A stretch of DNA of 43,977 nucleotides from the IMG/VR virus record IMGVR_UViG_3300046454_000739, positions 1 through 43,977 of that record; one strand, given 5' to 3'. The notes under the pieces are model-generated. The model did not search any database. It was not told the DNA's origin and saw nothing but the letters and a program-made list of their open reading frames with translations. Source of the DNA: a virus. Position numbers and translations under genes: made by a program. Positions 30,833-39,666 of the stretch are shown here, in pieces; positions within the stretch are counted from its first letter, which is position 1; every line of letters starts with the position of its first letter.

Positions 30833-31231
30833 ATGAAATTGATCGTAGGAGCGCTGGCGGTAGCGCTGTTGGCGGGGTGTGCGACGTCGCCAGTTCCGTC
30901 CAGTGAAGCCGACCCGGTCCCATCGTCAAGATTGTTTGCGTTTCAAACCCCGGCGCATGGTGATTCGATACTCATTGTCACCCGGGATACGGGCTTTGTT
31001 GGCAGCGGCTGCAATACGACGGTGAGCATCGACGGTCGCCGGGCAGCAGAAATCGCCTCAGGCGAGACCGCGAAATTCCGCGTTGCTCCAGGTGAGCACA
31101 TTTTATCTGCTTCATCCTGCGGAAGCGGCCTGAAAGAAAGGGAAGCGAACATCAAAGCAGGAATCACCAAGAAATTCAGGATATCCATAGACTCAGCAAT
31201 GAGCATGGACTTATCACCCACCATGCAATGA
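30833..31231 (+). CDS. Outer-membrane-type lipoprotein, unknown
   Basis: 132 residues from the ATG at 30833, with AAAGGAG upstream. A lipoprotein signal is plain: KLIVGALAVALLAGC with lipobox LAGC, Cys16. The mature part has ATSPVPSSEADPVPSS as linker and a small beta domain (ILIVTRDTGFVGSGCNTTVS, KFRVAPGEHILSASSCGSG) with a probable disulfide. The residue after Cys is Ala, so sorting to the outer membrane is likely. Phage lipoproteins often block superinfection or receptor use; that role is only suggested here by its cargo position next to tail gene I. A terminator follows. Confidence 0.75.
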   Translation: MKLIVGALAVALLAGCATSPVPSSEADPVPSSRLFAFQTPAHGDSILIVTRDTGFVGSGCNTTVSIDGRRAAEIASGETAKFRVAPGEHILSASSCGSGLKEREANIKAGITKKFRISIDSAMSMDLSPTMQ

Positions 31232-31235
31232 CAGA

Positions 31236-31258
31236 AGCCGCCTTCGGGCGGTTTTTTA
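31236..31258 (+). terminator. Intrinsic terminator after the lipoprotein gene
   Basis: GCCGCC-TTC-GGGCGG hairpin followed by TTTTTT; the ribosome site of gene I follows within a few bases. Confidence 0.8.
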
Positions 31259-31275
31259 TGTCCGGAGAAAAAGCC

Positions 31276-31866
31276 TTGGCAGCCACGCTCAGTAATAACC
31301 CAGCCATGACCACCATTCTTCTTTCTGGCCCGCTCATCAAGCTGTTCGGCCGTGTTCACTATCGTGAGCTTGGCAGCAGATCCGTGGGCGAGGCCTTCAA
31401 GGCACTCAAGTGCACACTGGAAGGATTTGAGGCGGCGATCAAGGATCTTGAACGAAAGGGGATGCGTTTCGCGATTTTCAGGAATAGGAAAAACGTAGCT
31501 GAAAAAGATTTCGGCCTCGGTGGAACCCAAGAGATTCGCATCGTCCCGGTCATTTCTGGCAGCAAGCGGGCAGGCGTTCTTCAAACAATTATTGGTGCGG
31601 TTCTGGTAGTTGCCGGCTCGTACTTTGGCCAGCCCTGGGCCGTGCAATTGGGCGCTGGACTGGTAGCTGGTGGCGTCATTCAGATGCTCAGCCCTCAAGC
31701 TAAGGGTTTGAAGCAGAGCGCCTCCCCCGAAAACGCACCGTCCTACGCCTTCGGCAGCGCCAAGAACACTACGGCCAGCGGCAACCCGGTACCGATCTGC
31801 ATCGGCGAACGCCGGTGGGGTGGGATGATCATCTCGGCCTCGATTCTGGCCGAAGACAAAGTGTAA
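31276..31866 (+). CDS. Tail assembly protein I-like
   Basis: 196 residues from a TTG at 31276, chosen because GGAG stands just upstream in the same layout as the next gene; an ATG at 31306 (MTTILLSGPLIKLFG) is an alternative with no ribosome site. TILLSGPLIKLFGRVHYREL and VGEAFKALKCTLEGFEAAIK match lambda gpI; IVPVISGSKRAGVLQTIIGA and a hydrophobic AGSYFGQPWAVQLGAGLVAG follow, and the C-terminus ends SGNPVPICIGERRWGGMIIS, a family hallmark. It acts with K, L and J in tail tip assembly. Confidence 0.85.
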   Translation: MAATLSNNPAMTTILLSGPLIKLFGRVHYRELGSRSVGEAFKALKCTLEGFEAAIKDLERKGMRFAIFRNRKNVAEKDFGLGGTQEIRIVPVISGSKRAGVLQTIIGAVLVVAGSYFGQPWAVQLGAGLVAGGVIQMLSPQAKGLKQSASPENAPSYAFGSAKNTTASGNPVPICIGERRWGGMIISASILAEDKV

Positions 31867-31883
31867 GCAAGACAGCAGCACAC

Positions 31884-31909
31884 CAACCGCCCGTGAGGCG
31901 GTTTTTTTA
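31884..31909 (+). terminator. Intrinsic terminator between I and J
   Basis: AACCGCC-CGTGA-GGCGGTT hairpin followed by TTTTTTT, 16 bases before the J start. Confidence 0.85.
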
Positions 31910-31924
31910 TGCCTGGAGGAAAGC

Positions 31925-34900
31925 ATGGGCGCAGCAGCACACATCGATATTCACGGCGAGAAAGGCGGCACCAGCAAGCCCAAGTCGCCGACCGAATCCA
32001 GCGACAGCCTGCGCTCGACCAACCTGGCAAAGCTGCTGATAGCCGTGGGCGAGGGCGAGTTCGACAGCATCCCGACCGATTACGACATCTACTTGGACAA
32101 CACACCGATCCGCGACGCCAGCGGCAACTACAACTTCCCGAACGTGAAGTGGGACTGGCGCCCGGGTTCAGTGGATCAGACCTTCATCCCGGGCATCCCG
32201 TCCGTGGAGAACGAGACCTCGCTGAACATTGAGCTGCGCAGCGATGCGCCTTGGGTTCGCTCGATCAGCAACACGCAGTTGTCGGCGGTGCGCATGCGCC
32301 TGGCGTGGCCTGCGCTGCAACGGTCGGACGATGAAGGCAATGTCGGCGGTTACCGGATCGAATATGCGATCGACGTGGCCACCGACGGCGGCGCGTATCA
32401 GCAGGTGCTGATGGACGCCGTCGACGGCAAGACCACCACGCGCTACGAGCGATCGCGCCGCATTGATCTACCGGACGCCACCACTGGCTGGCAGATCCGC
32501 GTGCGCCGCCTGACGCCGAACCAGAACACTAACAAAATCGCCGACACCATGCTGGTGGCCGGCTATACCGAAGTCATCGACGCCAAGCTGCGCTACCCGA
32601 ACACAGCGCTGCTCTACATCGAATTTGACGCAGAGCAGTTCACCAACATCCCAGCGGTGACCGTGAAGTGCAAGGCCCGCCGCTGGATGGTACCGAGCAA
32701 CTACGACCCGATCCAGCGCACCTATACCGGGACGTGGGACGGTTCAATGAAGTCGGCCTGGACCAATAACCCTGCGTGGATCACCTACGGCATCTGCACT
32801 GAAGACCGCTTCGGCTTGGGCAAGCGCATCAAGCCGTTCATGGTCGATAAGTGGGAGCTGTATCGGATTGCCCAATATTGCGACCAGCTGGTGCCGAACG
32901 GGCTTGGCGGTCAGGAGCCGCGCTTTCTATGCGATATGAACCTGCAGGGCAAGGCTGACGCCTGGTCGCTGCTGCGCGACATCTCGGCCATTTACCGAGG
33001 CATGACGTATTGGGCGCAGGGGCAGTTGGTGATGCAGGCCGACATGCCGCGCGCGCAGGACTTCGATTACGTCTTCACCCGGGCCAACGTGATCGACGGC
33101 AAATTCTCCTATGGCAGCGCCTCGGCGAAGACCCGGTACACCCGGGCGCTGGTCAGCTACGACAACCCGGCGAATAACTACGACACCGACGTCATTCCGT
33201 TCGCTGACCTGGATCTGCAACGCCGTTACGGCGACCGGCCGACCGAGCTGAGCGCCATCGGCTGCACCCGCGCTTCCGAGGCCCAGCGTCGCGGCAAGTG
33301 GGCGATCTTGAGCAACAACCAAGACCGCACCGTGTCGTTCAAGACCGGCATGGAGGGCGTGATTCCGCTGCCTGGTCACATCATCCCGGTTGCTGACTCG
33401 TTGCTGGCCGGTCGGGAAGTTGGCGGGCGGATCTCGTCAGCTGCTGGCCGCGTCGTTACGCTCGATCGCGACACCCAAGCCAAGGCTGGTGATCGGTTGA
33501 TCATCAACCTGCCGGGCGGCCGCGCCGAGGGCCGCACCGTGCAGAGCGTCAATGGCCGCGCCGTGACGGTGACTGTCGCATACAGCGAGCCACCGGTTGC
33601 GCAATTGCAATGGGCGCTCGACGCCGATGATTTGGCGATCCCGCTGTACCGTGTGCTGCGCACCAAGCGCACTACCGAGGGCGACTTCGAGATCAGCGCG
33701 CTGCAGTTCGAGCCGAGCAAGTTCGCGCACATCGACACCGGTGCTCGCCTTGAAGAGCGGCCAATCAGTGTGATTCCGATCACCGTCGTACCGGCGCCGG
33801 CGAGCGTGTCCCTCGCGTCGACGTCTTCGGTGGTCCAGGGCTTGGCCGTGGCCACCATGACGATCAGTTGGCCCGCCGTGGACGGCGCAGTCGGTTATGA
33901 CGTGGAGTGGCGCAAGGACAGCGGCAACTGGATCAAGGTGCAGCGCACCGGCATGACCAACGTGGACGTGGTCGGCATTTACGCTGGCGGCTACGTGGCC
34001 CGGGTGCGCGCGGTGAGTGCGTTCGACATCTCGTCGCAGTGGCGCAACTCGGTTCTGACCAACCTCAGTGGTAAGCAAGGATTGCCACCCGCATTGGCGT
34101 ATTTGAAAACGATCAGCAAAGTTTACGGCATTGGTCTGGAGTGGGGGTTTCCGCCTGGCGCGGAAGACACTCAGCGCACCGAGATCTGGAACAACAATAT
34201 CAACGATCTGGCTACCGCTGTGAAGTTGGCGGATTTCGCCTATCCGCAATCGAATCACGAAATGCAGAACATCGTGCCAGGCACCAGTCTGTTCTTCTGG
34301 GGGCGACTGGTGGATCGCATTGGCAACGTGGGGCCATGGTTCCCGGCAGTAAATGGTGTCAACGGGCAGGTGAGCATCGACCAGTCCGAGTACGAGCAGT
34401 ACTTCCTCGGGAAAATTCAAGAGTCAGCCTTGGGAGAGCAGCTTTTCAAAGAGATCGGCAAGATATCCGGCGACGGTGAAGGCTCGGTCAACGAACGGCT
34501 TGAACAGGCCAAGCAGGAACTGGAAGACCTGATCGGCGAAATCACCGATGCGATGGTCTACGACCCGGCGAAACCGAATGGGAAGGGCGAGGTGGTGCGA
34601 CTCGATGGTCGCCTGTTCTCGGCCATCAAGGCTGTTCCCGTTGATACGCCTCCGCCGAATGCCGAGTTCTGGTACGACATGGGCACGATTGCCGAAACCT
34701 CCAATGCAATGGCGCTGCAGATCCAGAAGCACACCGCCCAGATCGATACCATCGACGGCAAAGTCACGGCGCAAGCTTCGACGATGCAGGCGCTGCAAGC
34801 GGCCTGGCGGGAGGACGACGGCACGGGGGCAATGAATGAGGCCCTGAAGGCGTACCAGAGCACGGCAAGTATCGTGACGAATGAGAAAGTCATTGCAGAG

Positions 34901-35530
34901 GAGAAGCTGGCCTCGGCTACTCGTTACACCACGCTCAATGCGGCGGTAGGCAAGAACGCCGCCAACCTGACCTCCCTCGAGGAAGTGGTTGCCACTGACA
35001 AGCAGGCCACAGCTCAGAAAATCGAGACACTCACGGCAACAGCCAATGACGCTACGGCCAAGGCAGAGATCGCCAGTACGGCTGTTTCTGGCCTCAACGG
35101 TAAGGTGTCTGCGCTGACCACGATCAAGACATCTACCACTGTTGGTGGGCGGACGGTGATGGCAGGTTTGGCGATCGGCGTGGAAGGCGATACCCAGGAG
35201 TCGCAGATCCTCGCGTTTGCTCAGCGTTTCGCGATTCTGGATGAGGTCAGTGGTCAGATGATTGCACCGTTTGTTGTCCAGGGCGGCCAGGTGTTCATGA
35301 ACACGGCGATCATCAGTCAGGCCTTCATCAAGGAATTGGTACTCGGCATGACGTTGCGCTCTGCGGCGCTGAATAATCAGGGGCTGCCGTTGTTGGAGAT
35401 CAACATTCCTGCCGGGACGTTTACGCTTCGCGGCCAGTCTGACAGCGGATACACCCTGCTGAACAACAACGGCATATACGTCTACGACCTGAACTACATC
35501 GAGCGCGCCGCGCTCGGGAAGATGACGTGA
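31925..35530 (+). CDS. Tail tip attachment protein J-like (host specificity)
   Basis: 1201 residues, the length of lambda gpJ (1132) and relatives. The N-terminal half shows DSIPTDYDIYLDNTPIRDAS, SGDGTW-type early J motifs, PAVTVKCKARRWMVPSNYDP and SAWTNNPAWITYGICTEDRF; fibronectin-like beta domains lie near 640-720 (ATMTISWPAVDGAVGYDVEW); a helical stalk and coil occupy about 860-1080; the C-terminal 130 residues would form the receptor-binding tip. GGAGG precedes the ATG. It decides which cell-surface molecule the phage binds. Confidence 0.92.
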   Translation: MGAAAHIDIHGEKGGTSKPKSPTESSDSLRSTNLAKLLIAVGEGEFDSIPTDYDIYLDNTPIRDASGNYNFPNVKWDWRPGSVDQTFIPGIPSVENETSLNIELRSDAPWVRSISNTQLSAVRMRLAWPALQRSDDEGNVGGYRIEYAIDVATDGGAYQQVLMDAVDGKTTTRYERSRRIDLPDATTGWQIRVRRLTPNQNTNKIADTMLVAGYTEVIDAKLRYPNTALLYIEFDAEQFTNIPAVTVKCKARRWMVPSNYDPIQRTYTGTWDGSMKSAWTNNPAWITYGICTEDRFGLGKRIKPFMVDKWELYRIAQYCDQLVPNGLGGQEPRFLCDMNLQGKADAWSLLRDISAIYRGMTYWAQGQLVMQADMPRAQDFDYVFTRANVIDGKFSYGSASAKTRYTRALVSYDNPANNYDTDVIPFADLDLQRRYGDRPTELSAIGCTRASEAQRRGKWAILSNNQDRTVSFKTGMEGVIPLPGHIIPVADSLLAGREVGGRISSAAGRVVTLDRDTQAKAGDRLIINLPGGRAEGRTVQSVNGRAVTVTVAYSEPPVAQLQWALDADDLAIPLYRVLRTKRTTEGDFEISALQFEPSKFAHIDTGARLEERPISVIPITVVPAPASVSLASTSSVVQGLAVATMTISWPAVDGAVGYDVEWRKDSGNWIKVQRTGMTNVDVVGIYAGGYVARVRAVSAFDISSQWRNSVLTNLSGKQGLPPALAYLKTISKVYGIGLEWGFPPGAEDTQRTEIWNNNINDLATAVKLADFAYPQSNHEMQNIVPGTSLFFWGRLVDRIGNVGPWFPAVNGVNGQVSIDQSEYEQYFLGKIQESALGEQLFKEIGKISGDGEGSVNERLEQAKQELEDLIGEITDAMVYDPAKPNGKGEVVRLDGRLFSAIKAVPVDTPPPNAEFWYDMGTIAETSNAMALQIQKHTAQIDTIDGKVTAQASTMQALQAAWREDDGTGAMNEALKAYQSTASIVTNEKVIAEEKLASATRYTTLNAAVGKNAANLTSLEEVVATDKQATAQKIETLTATANDATAKAEIASTAVSGLNGKVSALTTIKTSTTVGGRTVMAGLAIGVEGDTQESQILAFAQRFAILDEVSGQMIAPFVVQGGQVFMNTAIISQAFIKELVLGMTLRSAALNNQGLPLLEINIPAGTFTLRGQSDSGYTLLNNNGIYVYDLNYIERAALGKMT

Positions 35531-35826
35531 TGGATTACTACGGCGCAAGGACGAAGAACGCCGCTGGAATGGTCACACTGGACACATCAACGATGACAGT
35601 CCGGTCAGTCGTAACCAGGCAAGTTACGGTGCCGCCCATCACCAGTGACTTCACCAGCTTCATCAACATGCCGGAGATCACTGCTCAGTCGTTTGTATGC
35701 GTGACGCTGCCCAATCCAACCAATGAGGAAGCTGCACTGCCGGCCGTGTTCTGGTCGCCGGGCCAGCTCAGGGTTCGGCGCGGGCAGGGGCTGGTGCTCA
35801 ACGTTTTTATTTTGACCTATCAATAG
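35530..35826 (+). CDS. Small tail protein following J, unknown
   Basis: 98 residues; the ATG at 35530 overlaps the J stop (TGATG). Beta-rich and neutral: STMTVRSVVTRQVTVPPITS, FVCVTLPNPTNEEAALPAVF, GLVLNVFILTYQ. It looks like a small virion-surface or tail fibre adaptor of the kind that often follows J in Pseudomonas phages. No named family recognised. Confidence 0.65.
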   Translation: MDYYGARTKNAAGMVTLDTSTMTVRSVVTRQVTVPPITSDFTSFINMPEITAQSFVCVTLPNPTNEEAALPAVFWSPGQLRVRRGQGLVLNVFILTYQ

Positions 35827-35835
35827 GAGGAGGGC

Positions 35836-36561
35836 ATGGACTACGGATTCAGGTCGCGCAACGGCCAGAACTTCTTTCAGGTCGATAGCGAGAACAAAGT
35901 GCTGAACGTGGCGGCTTCTGGCACCTATACGATCGGAAAGCCAGCGACGGCGCCCGTAACGATCACGCAAGCAGTCATCACTTATCCATCACCGATAACT
36001 ACCACTGAAGCACCGCATGTGTTCCTGAACCCCTACAACCAAGGCATGTACCACTCGTTGGTTCAGATGGGCGGGCCGGGGAACTGGACGGGCTTCTATT
36101 TCCGGCTGCATCTGATGTCGCCGTTCAATAGCGCTGACTGCAGTGGGCGCTGGCTGGTCGCAACGTTCCGTTCGACTTCGCCGCCCAACGAATACGACCT
36201 GCGCTTGCGCAACGCTGCGGGCGAACAAATCTTTGTCGGTGCGGACAACCTTCTGGCGATGACCGGGCTGCCGATCAACGAAGGTTGGTCGCTCGATAAT
36301 CGCGGCGGCGAGGTTTCTGGAATCTATTGGAGCGGATGCCAGATGCCCTGGACGGGGTCTTACGATGACTATTTTTTAGCATCCACGCTACTCGGCGGAA
36401 AAATCTACAACGGCAACACCACACTGCAGACGCCATGCGGCTTTCATGCGGGCGTTCGTTCGACGCTCAACGGTTACGTGGGCGCCGTGGTGAGCTCGGA
36501 GGGCGGAACGGCCAAGAACGGGCGGACCACATTTGCGGCCAAGCCCATGCGGCCGCTGTGA
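35836..36561 (+). CDS. Tail tip/fibre protein, unknown (241 aa)
   Basis: Begins MDYGFRSRNGQNFFQVDSEN, similar in tone to the preceding gene's MDYYGARTKN start. The rest is beta-rich with many aromatic and Gly residues (GNWTGFYFRLHLMSPFNSAD, GRWLVATFRSTSPPNEYDLR, GEVSGIYWSGCQMPWTGSYD). AGGAGGAGG precedes the ATG. Place after J and before the fibre gene suggests a receptor-binding or tip decoration protein; no family is named. Confidence 0.65.
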   Translation: MDYGFRSRNGQNFFQVDSENKVLNVAASGTYTIGKPATAPVTITQAVITYPSPITTTEAPHVFLNPYNQGMYHSLVQMGGPGNWTGFYFRLHLMSPFNSADCSGRWLVATFRSTSPPNEYDLRLRNAAGEQIFVGADNLLAMTGLPINEGWSLDNRGGEVSGIYWSGCQMPWTGSYDDYFLASTLLGGKIYNGNTTLQTPCGFHAGVRSTLNGYVGAVVSSEGGTAKNGRTTFAAKPMRPL

Positions 36562-36578
36562 ACCCGCGGCACACCATC

Positions 36579-36602
36579 AGCCCGCCGAGTGCGGGTTTTT
36601 TA
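36579..36602 (+). terminator. Intrinsic terminator before the fibre gene
   Basis: CCCGC-CGAGT-GCGGG hairpin followed by TTTTTTATT. Confidence 0.8.
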
Positions 36603-36625
36603 TTGACCAAATTTAAGGAAATGCC

Positions 36626-37540
36626 ATGCCCTGGCTCAGAGGTGGGACCGTCGCGGTCACCAATGGATCAACGACTGTCATTGGCACAAATGCAGACTTT
36701 GCAGCGAACTCCCGGATCGGTGACGCATTCATCGGTCCCGATGGGGCCAGCTATGAGATCGGCAACGTCGCGAGCGCGACAGTGATTTCGATCATTCCGG
36801 CTTACAAGGGGCCAACAGCCAGCGGTGTCGCCTACGCCATCATGCCGGTGCAGGGCTATCCCAAGGCTCTGGCCGACTCCTTCAACAACATCAATCGTCA
36901 GTGGGGATCAAAGCTTGAGGCGCTTGGCAGCACCGGCAACTACGAAATTCTGCCGGTGGAAAAGGGTGGCACCGGAGCAACTACATCAGGGGGAGCGCTC
37001 GCAAGCCTAGGCGCGGCCAAGTCGGGCGCCAACAGCGATATCACATCCCTGTCAGGTTTGACTACAGCTCTGTCTCTCGCTCAGGGCGGCACCGGGGGCA
37101 AGAGTGCCGCCGAGGTTCGCACTGGGCTTGGGCTGGGCAGTGCAGCGATCGCCGCAATTCTAGGCACAGTCTCTCAGAGTGGCGGTGTTCCCACAGGCGC
37201 GATCTTTGAGTCTGGATCAAGCAGCGCAGGATCATGGGTGAAGTTCGCCTCTGGACTGATGATTACAGTGCAGTCGTTGAGTCTCACCCCAGGCTGGACT
37301 TCTGTTACAGCGAACCGGTTTGCCGGTCCAATCATCGGCAATATGCCTGCTTTATTCTCCGCTGCTCCGTTGCTTTTCGTTCAGGTGCGTGATCCGTCAG
37401 CGGCGGGGCGCGCAGCGTGGTGTCCTCTGGCAGATGCCACAAACGGAAACACGTTTAGCCTGTTCCTGGCCTCGCCTTCGGCGTCGACGGTTACAGCCAG
37501 CGTGTCATTCAATATTTTTGCAATTGGGAGGTGGTTCTGA
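36626..37540 (+). CDS. Tail fibre protein
   Basis: 304 residues. The N-terminus (PWLRGGTVAVTNGSTTVIGT, NSRIGDAFIGPDGASYEIGN) is the usual virion-attachment domain in Pseudomonas phage fibres. Two GGTG repeats (PVEKGGTGATTSGGALASLG and LAQGGTGGKSAAEVRTGLG) are the trimeric shaft motif of lambda-type side fibres. The C-terminal 100 residues form a beta-rich tip ending FNIFAIGRWF. Two small genes of fibre-assembly type follow. Confidence 0.85.
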   Translation: MPWLRGGTVAVTNGSTTVIGTNADFAANSRIGDAFIGPDGASYEIGNVASATVISIIPAYKGPTASGVAYAIMPVQGYPKALADSFNNINRQWGSKLEALGSTGNYEILPVEKGGTGATTSGGALASLGAAKSGANSDITSLSGLTTALSLAQGGTGGKSAAEVRTGLGLGSAAIAAILGTVSQSGGVPTGAIFESGSSSAGSWVKFASGLMITVQSLSLTPGWTSVTANRFAGPIIGNMPALFSAAPLLFVQVRDPSAAGRAAWCPLADATNGNTFSLFLASPSASTVTASVSFNIFAIGRWF

Positions 37541-37869
37541 TGAGGATTGAATTGCGTCCGATACGGAGTGACAACACCCTGAGTCTTATCCGGAGCGGCG
37601 ATTCCCTGCTGGTCAATGGTGAGGTGTTCGATTTCTCGCCGCTGGCCGACGGTGACACCTTGCCGGCGGCCGCGATCAGCTCGCAGTGGTTTGCGGGCCA
37701 GGTCGATCGCGTCGATGGCCAGCTGGCGCTGACTATTTTCCTGCCGCTGCCGATCAATTTCAGCCCGGAGCAGGCATATCCGGAGCCGCTGCTCAGTGTT
37801 CCTGACGGTGTTGTGGGCCTGCCCCAGCCATTGGCAGATCCTGCCGTCGCCGTGGAGGCTACGAAATGA
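37540..37869 (+). CDS. Small protein after the tail fibre, unknown
   Basis: 109 residues; ATG at 37540 with GGGAGG upstream and overlapping the fibre stop (TGATG). Reads IELRPIRSDNTLSLIRSGDS, LLVNGEVFDFSPLADGDTLP and a hydrophobic LALTIFLPLPINFS, ending in a Pro-rich tail. This type commonly lies between fibre and fibre-assembly genes in Pseudomonas prophages. Probably a fibre-associated protein; no biochemical role known to me. Confidence 0.65.
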   Translation: MRIELRPIRSDNTLSLIRSGDSLLVNGEVFDFSPLADGDTLPAAAISSQWFAGQVDRVDGQLALTIFLPLPINFSPEQAYPEPLLSVPDGVVGLPQPLADPAVAVEATK

Positions 37870-38231
37870 ATATCGATTGGAGCAAATTGGTCACCAGGGC
37901 GATGAAGGATGCCGTTTTGGCTGCAGAGGCGCTGGCGCTGGCAAAAGCTGAACTGGCCGCACGCAACAGCATGGCTGTGTCGCAGATTGCCCGCATTCAG
38001 GATCGAGTCGACACGATCGGCTTCGGGATTGAAGCGGGGGAGGCAACTGATGAGGATATTGCCGAACAGGCCTCGTTGCTCGCTACTCTGAAGGCTTGGA
38101 AGGTGTACAAGTTCGCGTTGGGCAAGGTCACCGTTCAGCCAACCTGGTATCAGGCTCCAGTGTGGCCGGCAGAACCTCCGGAACCGGAGATTGTGGCCGC
38201 GCCAATGCTGAGCGCCAACGAAACGATGTGA
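37866..38231 (+). CDS. Tail fibre assembly chaperone-like protein
   Basis: 121 residues. IDWSKLVTRAMKDAVLAAEA and the helical LATLKAWKVYKFALGKVTVQ-PTWYQAPVWP ending resemble Pseudomonas phage tail fibre assembly (Tfa-like) proteins, which have the pattern W..YR..L..V..Q..yP...WP near the C-terminus. The ATG overlaps the preceding stop. It would help fold or trimerise the fibre. A terminator follows. Confidence 0.65.
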   Translation: MNIDWSKLVTRAMKDAVLAAEALALAKAELAARNSMAVSQIARIQDRVDTIGFGIEAGEATDEDIAEQASLLATLKAWKVYKFALGKVTVQPTWYQAPVWPAEPPEPEIVAAPMLSANETM

Positions 38232-38248
38232 TCCGATGCGATCAACGA

Positions 38249-38276
38249 AACCCGCCACCGAGCGGGTATTTTTTTG
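38249..38276 (+). terminator. Intrinsic terminator after the fibre genes
   Basis: ACCCGC-CACCGA-GCGGGT hairpin followed by ATTTTTTT. Confidence 0.8.
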
Positions 38277-38290
38277 CCTGGAGAAAAGTG

Positions 38291-38470
38291 ATGATTGCAA
38301 CCGATAAAGACCGCGACATCCTTGCTCGCACCTTGTGGGGCGAGGCCCGGGGCGAAGGTACGGCCGGACAGATCGGCGCGGCATGGACACCGGCTATGAG
38401 GCCTGTGGGACTCTCTTCCAACTGGGACGATTACAGGAAGCCTACCGCATCCCGAGTGAAGCCCTCTTGA
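38291..38470 (+). pseudogene. Broken endolysin copy (N-terminal fragment)
   Basis: The first 31 residues (IATDKDRDILARTLWGEARG, EGTAGQIGAAW) match the start of the intact endolysin at 39707, including the catalytic-region WGEARGE, and the leader GAGAAAAGTG is the same. The DNA copies differ at many third positions, so this is not a recent duplication but a related endolysin from another phage. After that the frame departs into an unrelated 28-residue tail. It lies directly upstream of the acyltransferase gene and marks a recombination junction. It should not yield active enzyme. Confidence 0.8.
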
Positions 38471-38489
38471 TGCTTTAGGCCTCTAGAAA

Positions 38490-38525
38490 TGATATAAGCT
38501 CCATAGAAAACATGGAGCCTATATT
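38490..38525 (+). promoter_or_regulatory. Promoter overlapped by a hairpin that hides the ribosome site
   Basis: An extended -10 (TG-A-TATAAG, 38490-38498) suggests a promoter for the acyltransferase gene. The same bases form the left arm of a 13-base dyad (38492-38504 with 38512-38524, 12 of 13 paired, loop AGAAAAC) whose right arm contains the GGAG ribosome site. A transcript started here would lack the left arm and expose GGAG; read-through from late genes would hide it. Confidence 0.5.
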
Positions 38526-39644
38526 TTGTTGTCGCAATATAAATCTAGAGAAGAATCGCTTGATGCATTGCGTGGGGTCGCGGCACTTGCTGTGGTTGTA
38601 GCACATACAACTATAGCTGGGCTATATAATGTCGAACCGTTGTGGTCGTGGCTAAAGTGGTCTCCGTTAAAAATACTATGGTCTGGTCACCAAGCCGTAA
38701 TATTGTTTTTTGTTCTTAGCGGCTTTGCTCTTGTTAGAATGTGGCAAAGCATAAAGAATAACCGATACGATGCGTATCTTGTCGCTAGAATCGTCAGATT
38801 ATTTCCACCATATATCGCATCAGTTGCGCTGGCGTTTTTTGTATACAGTGCTGTCTCTGGAATTGTCGGCTGGAATAAAGGATGGATGGGCATTCCGAAG
38901 CCGGAGCTCAGTCTAGAGTTATTGGTTGCTCATTTTTTTATGATCGGTCATTTCAACACCTCGGAGGTAAATCCGCCTATTTGGTCTATTGTGCACGAGA
39001 TGCGCATATCCATCATATTTCCATTGATTTACCTTCTCGTTTCTCGGTTCGGTGGCTGGGCTGTGTGCGGGTTCTATATGATGTCAGTCTGGATTGGCTG
39101 GGCAATGCTTGGGAACGTACAGCTCTCTGCCATTCAAGGTGATCTGATACAGACGCTTCACTATTCAACATTCTTCGCTGTTGGTTCCTTTATAGCGTTG
39201 CGGCAAGATTCATTAAGCGGCGTGTTCTTAAAAATTGTATCGCTACCAAGAGTCTCTCTTTGGTTTTTTGCGTTGATGCTCTATGCATACCCATTTGATA
39301 ATCCGTGGAATCTCGGTTTTCGGGCGTTTGGTGATTTGGCTATAGGTATCGGCTCAGCGTTGATTGTTTGTCTTGCGCTGACTATTAGCTCTAGTGTGCT
39401 TGTTAAATTAGGCGGGTACCTTGGGAGGATTTCTTATAGTCTTTACCTGAACCACATACTCGTTCTTAACCTGTCGTTGTTGTTTTTGTATCAATCTTTT
39501 GGTGCTCCAGTTGTTTGGGTGGTCACTATTGCGGGAGCTGTTCTCTTGTCATCGTTGATGCACAAGCTTGTGGAGGCGCCATCAATTACGGTTTCTAGAT
39601 ATCTAAGGAAAAAAATTCTTCTTGGATATCGAGCTTCGGCTTAG
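38526..39644 (+). CDS. Membrane acyltransferase (acyltransferase 3 family), lysogenic conversion
   Basis: 372 residues. The start is a TTG at 38526 with GGAG eight bases upstream. ESLDALRGVAALAVVVAHTT is the family's first block (R..D.LRg.A...VV..H), followed by about ten membrane spans, GHQAVILFFVLSGFALVRMW and ARIVRLFPPYIASVALAFFV (R..R..P.Y), and FNTSEVNPPIWSIVHEMRIS. Such enzymes O-acetylate lipopolysaccharide or other glycans. In prophages this commonly changes the O-antigen and blocks reinfection by phages using it. The DNA is clearly AT-richer than the tail genes. It is bounded by the broken endolysin and a terminator. Confidence 0.87.
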   Translation: MLSQYKSREESLDALRGVAALAVVVAHTTIAGLYNVEPLWSWLKWSPLKILWSGHQAVILFFVLSGFALVRMWQSIKNNRYDAYLVARIVRLFPPYIASVALAFFVYSAVSGIVGWNKGWMGIPKPELSLELLVAHFFMIGHFNTSEVNPPIWSIVHEMRISIIFPLIYLLVSRFGGWAVCGFYMMSVWIGWAMLGNVQLSAIQGDLIQTLHYSTFFAVGSFIALRQDSLSGVFLKIVSLPRVSLWFFALMLYAYPFDNPWNLGFRAFGDLAIGIGSALIVCLALTISSSVLVKLGGYLGRISYSLYLNHILVLNLSLLFLYQSFGAPVVWVVTIAGAVLLSSLMHKLVEAPSITVSRYLRKKILLGYRASA

Positions 39645-39666
39645 TAGTAAATTTAATATTTAAACC

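Noticed and set aside
34424-35548. 374-codon minus-strand frame opposite gene J
   Set aside because: Shadow of the J coding strand; no start signal and no protein-like features.
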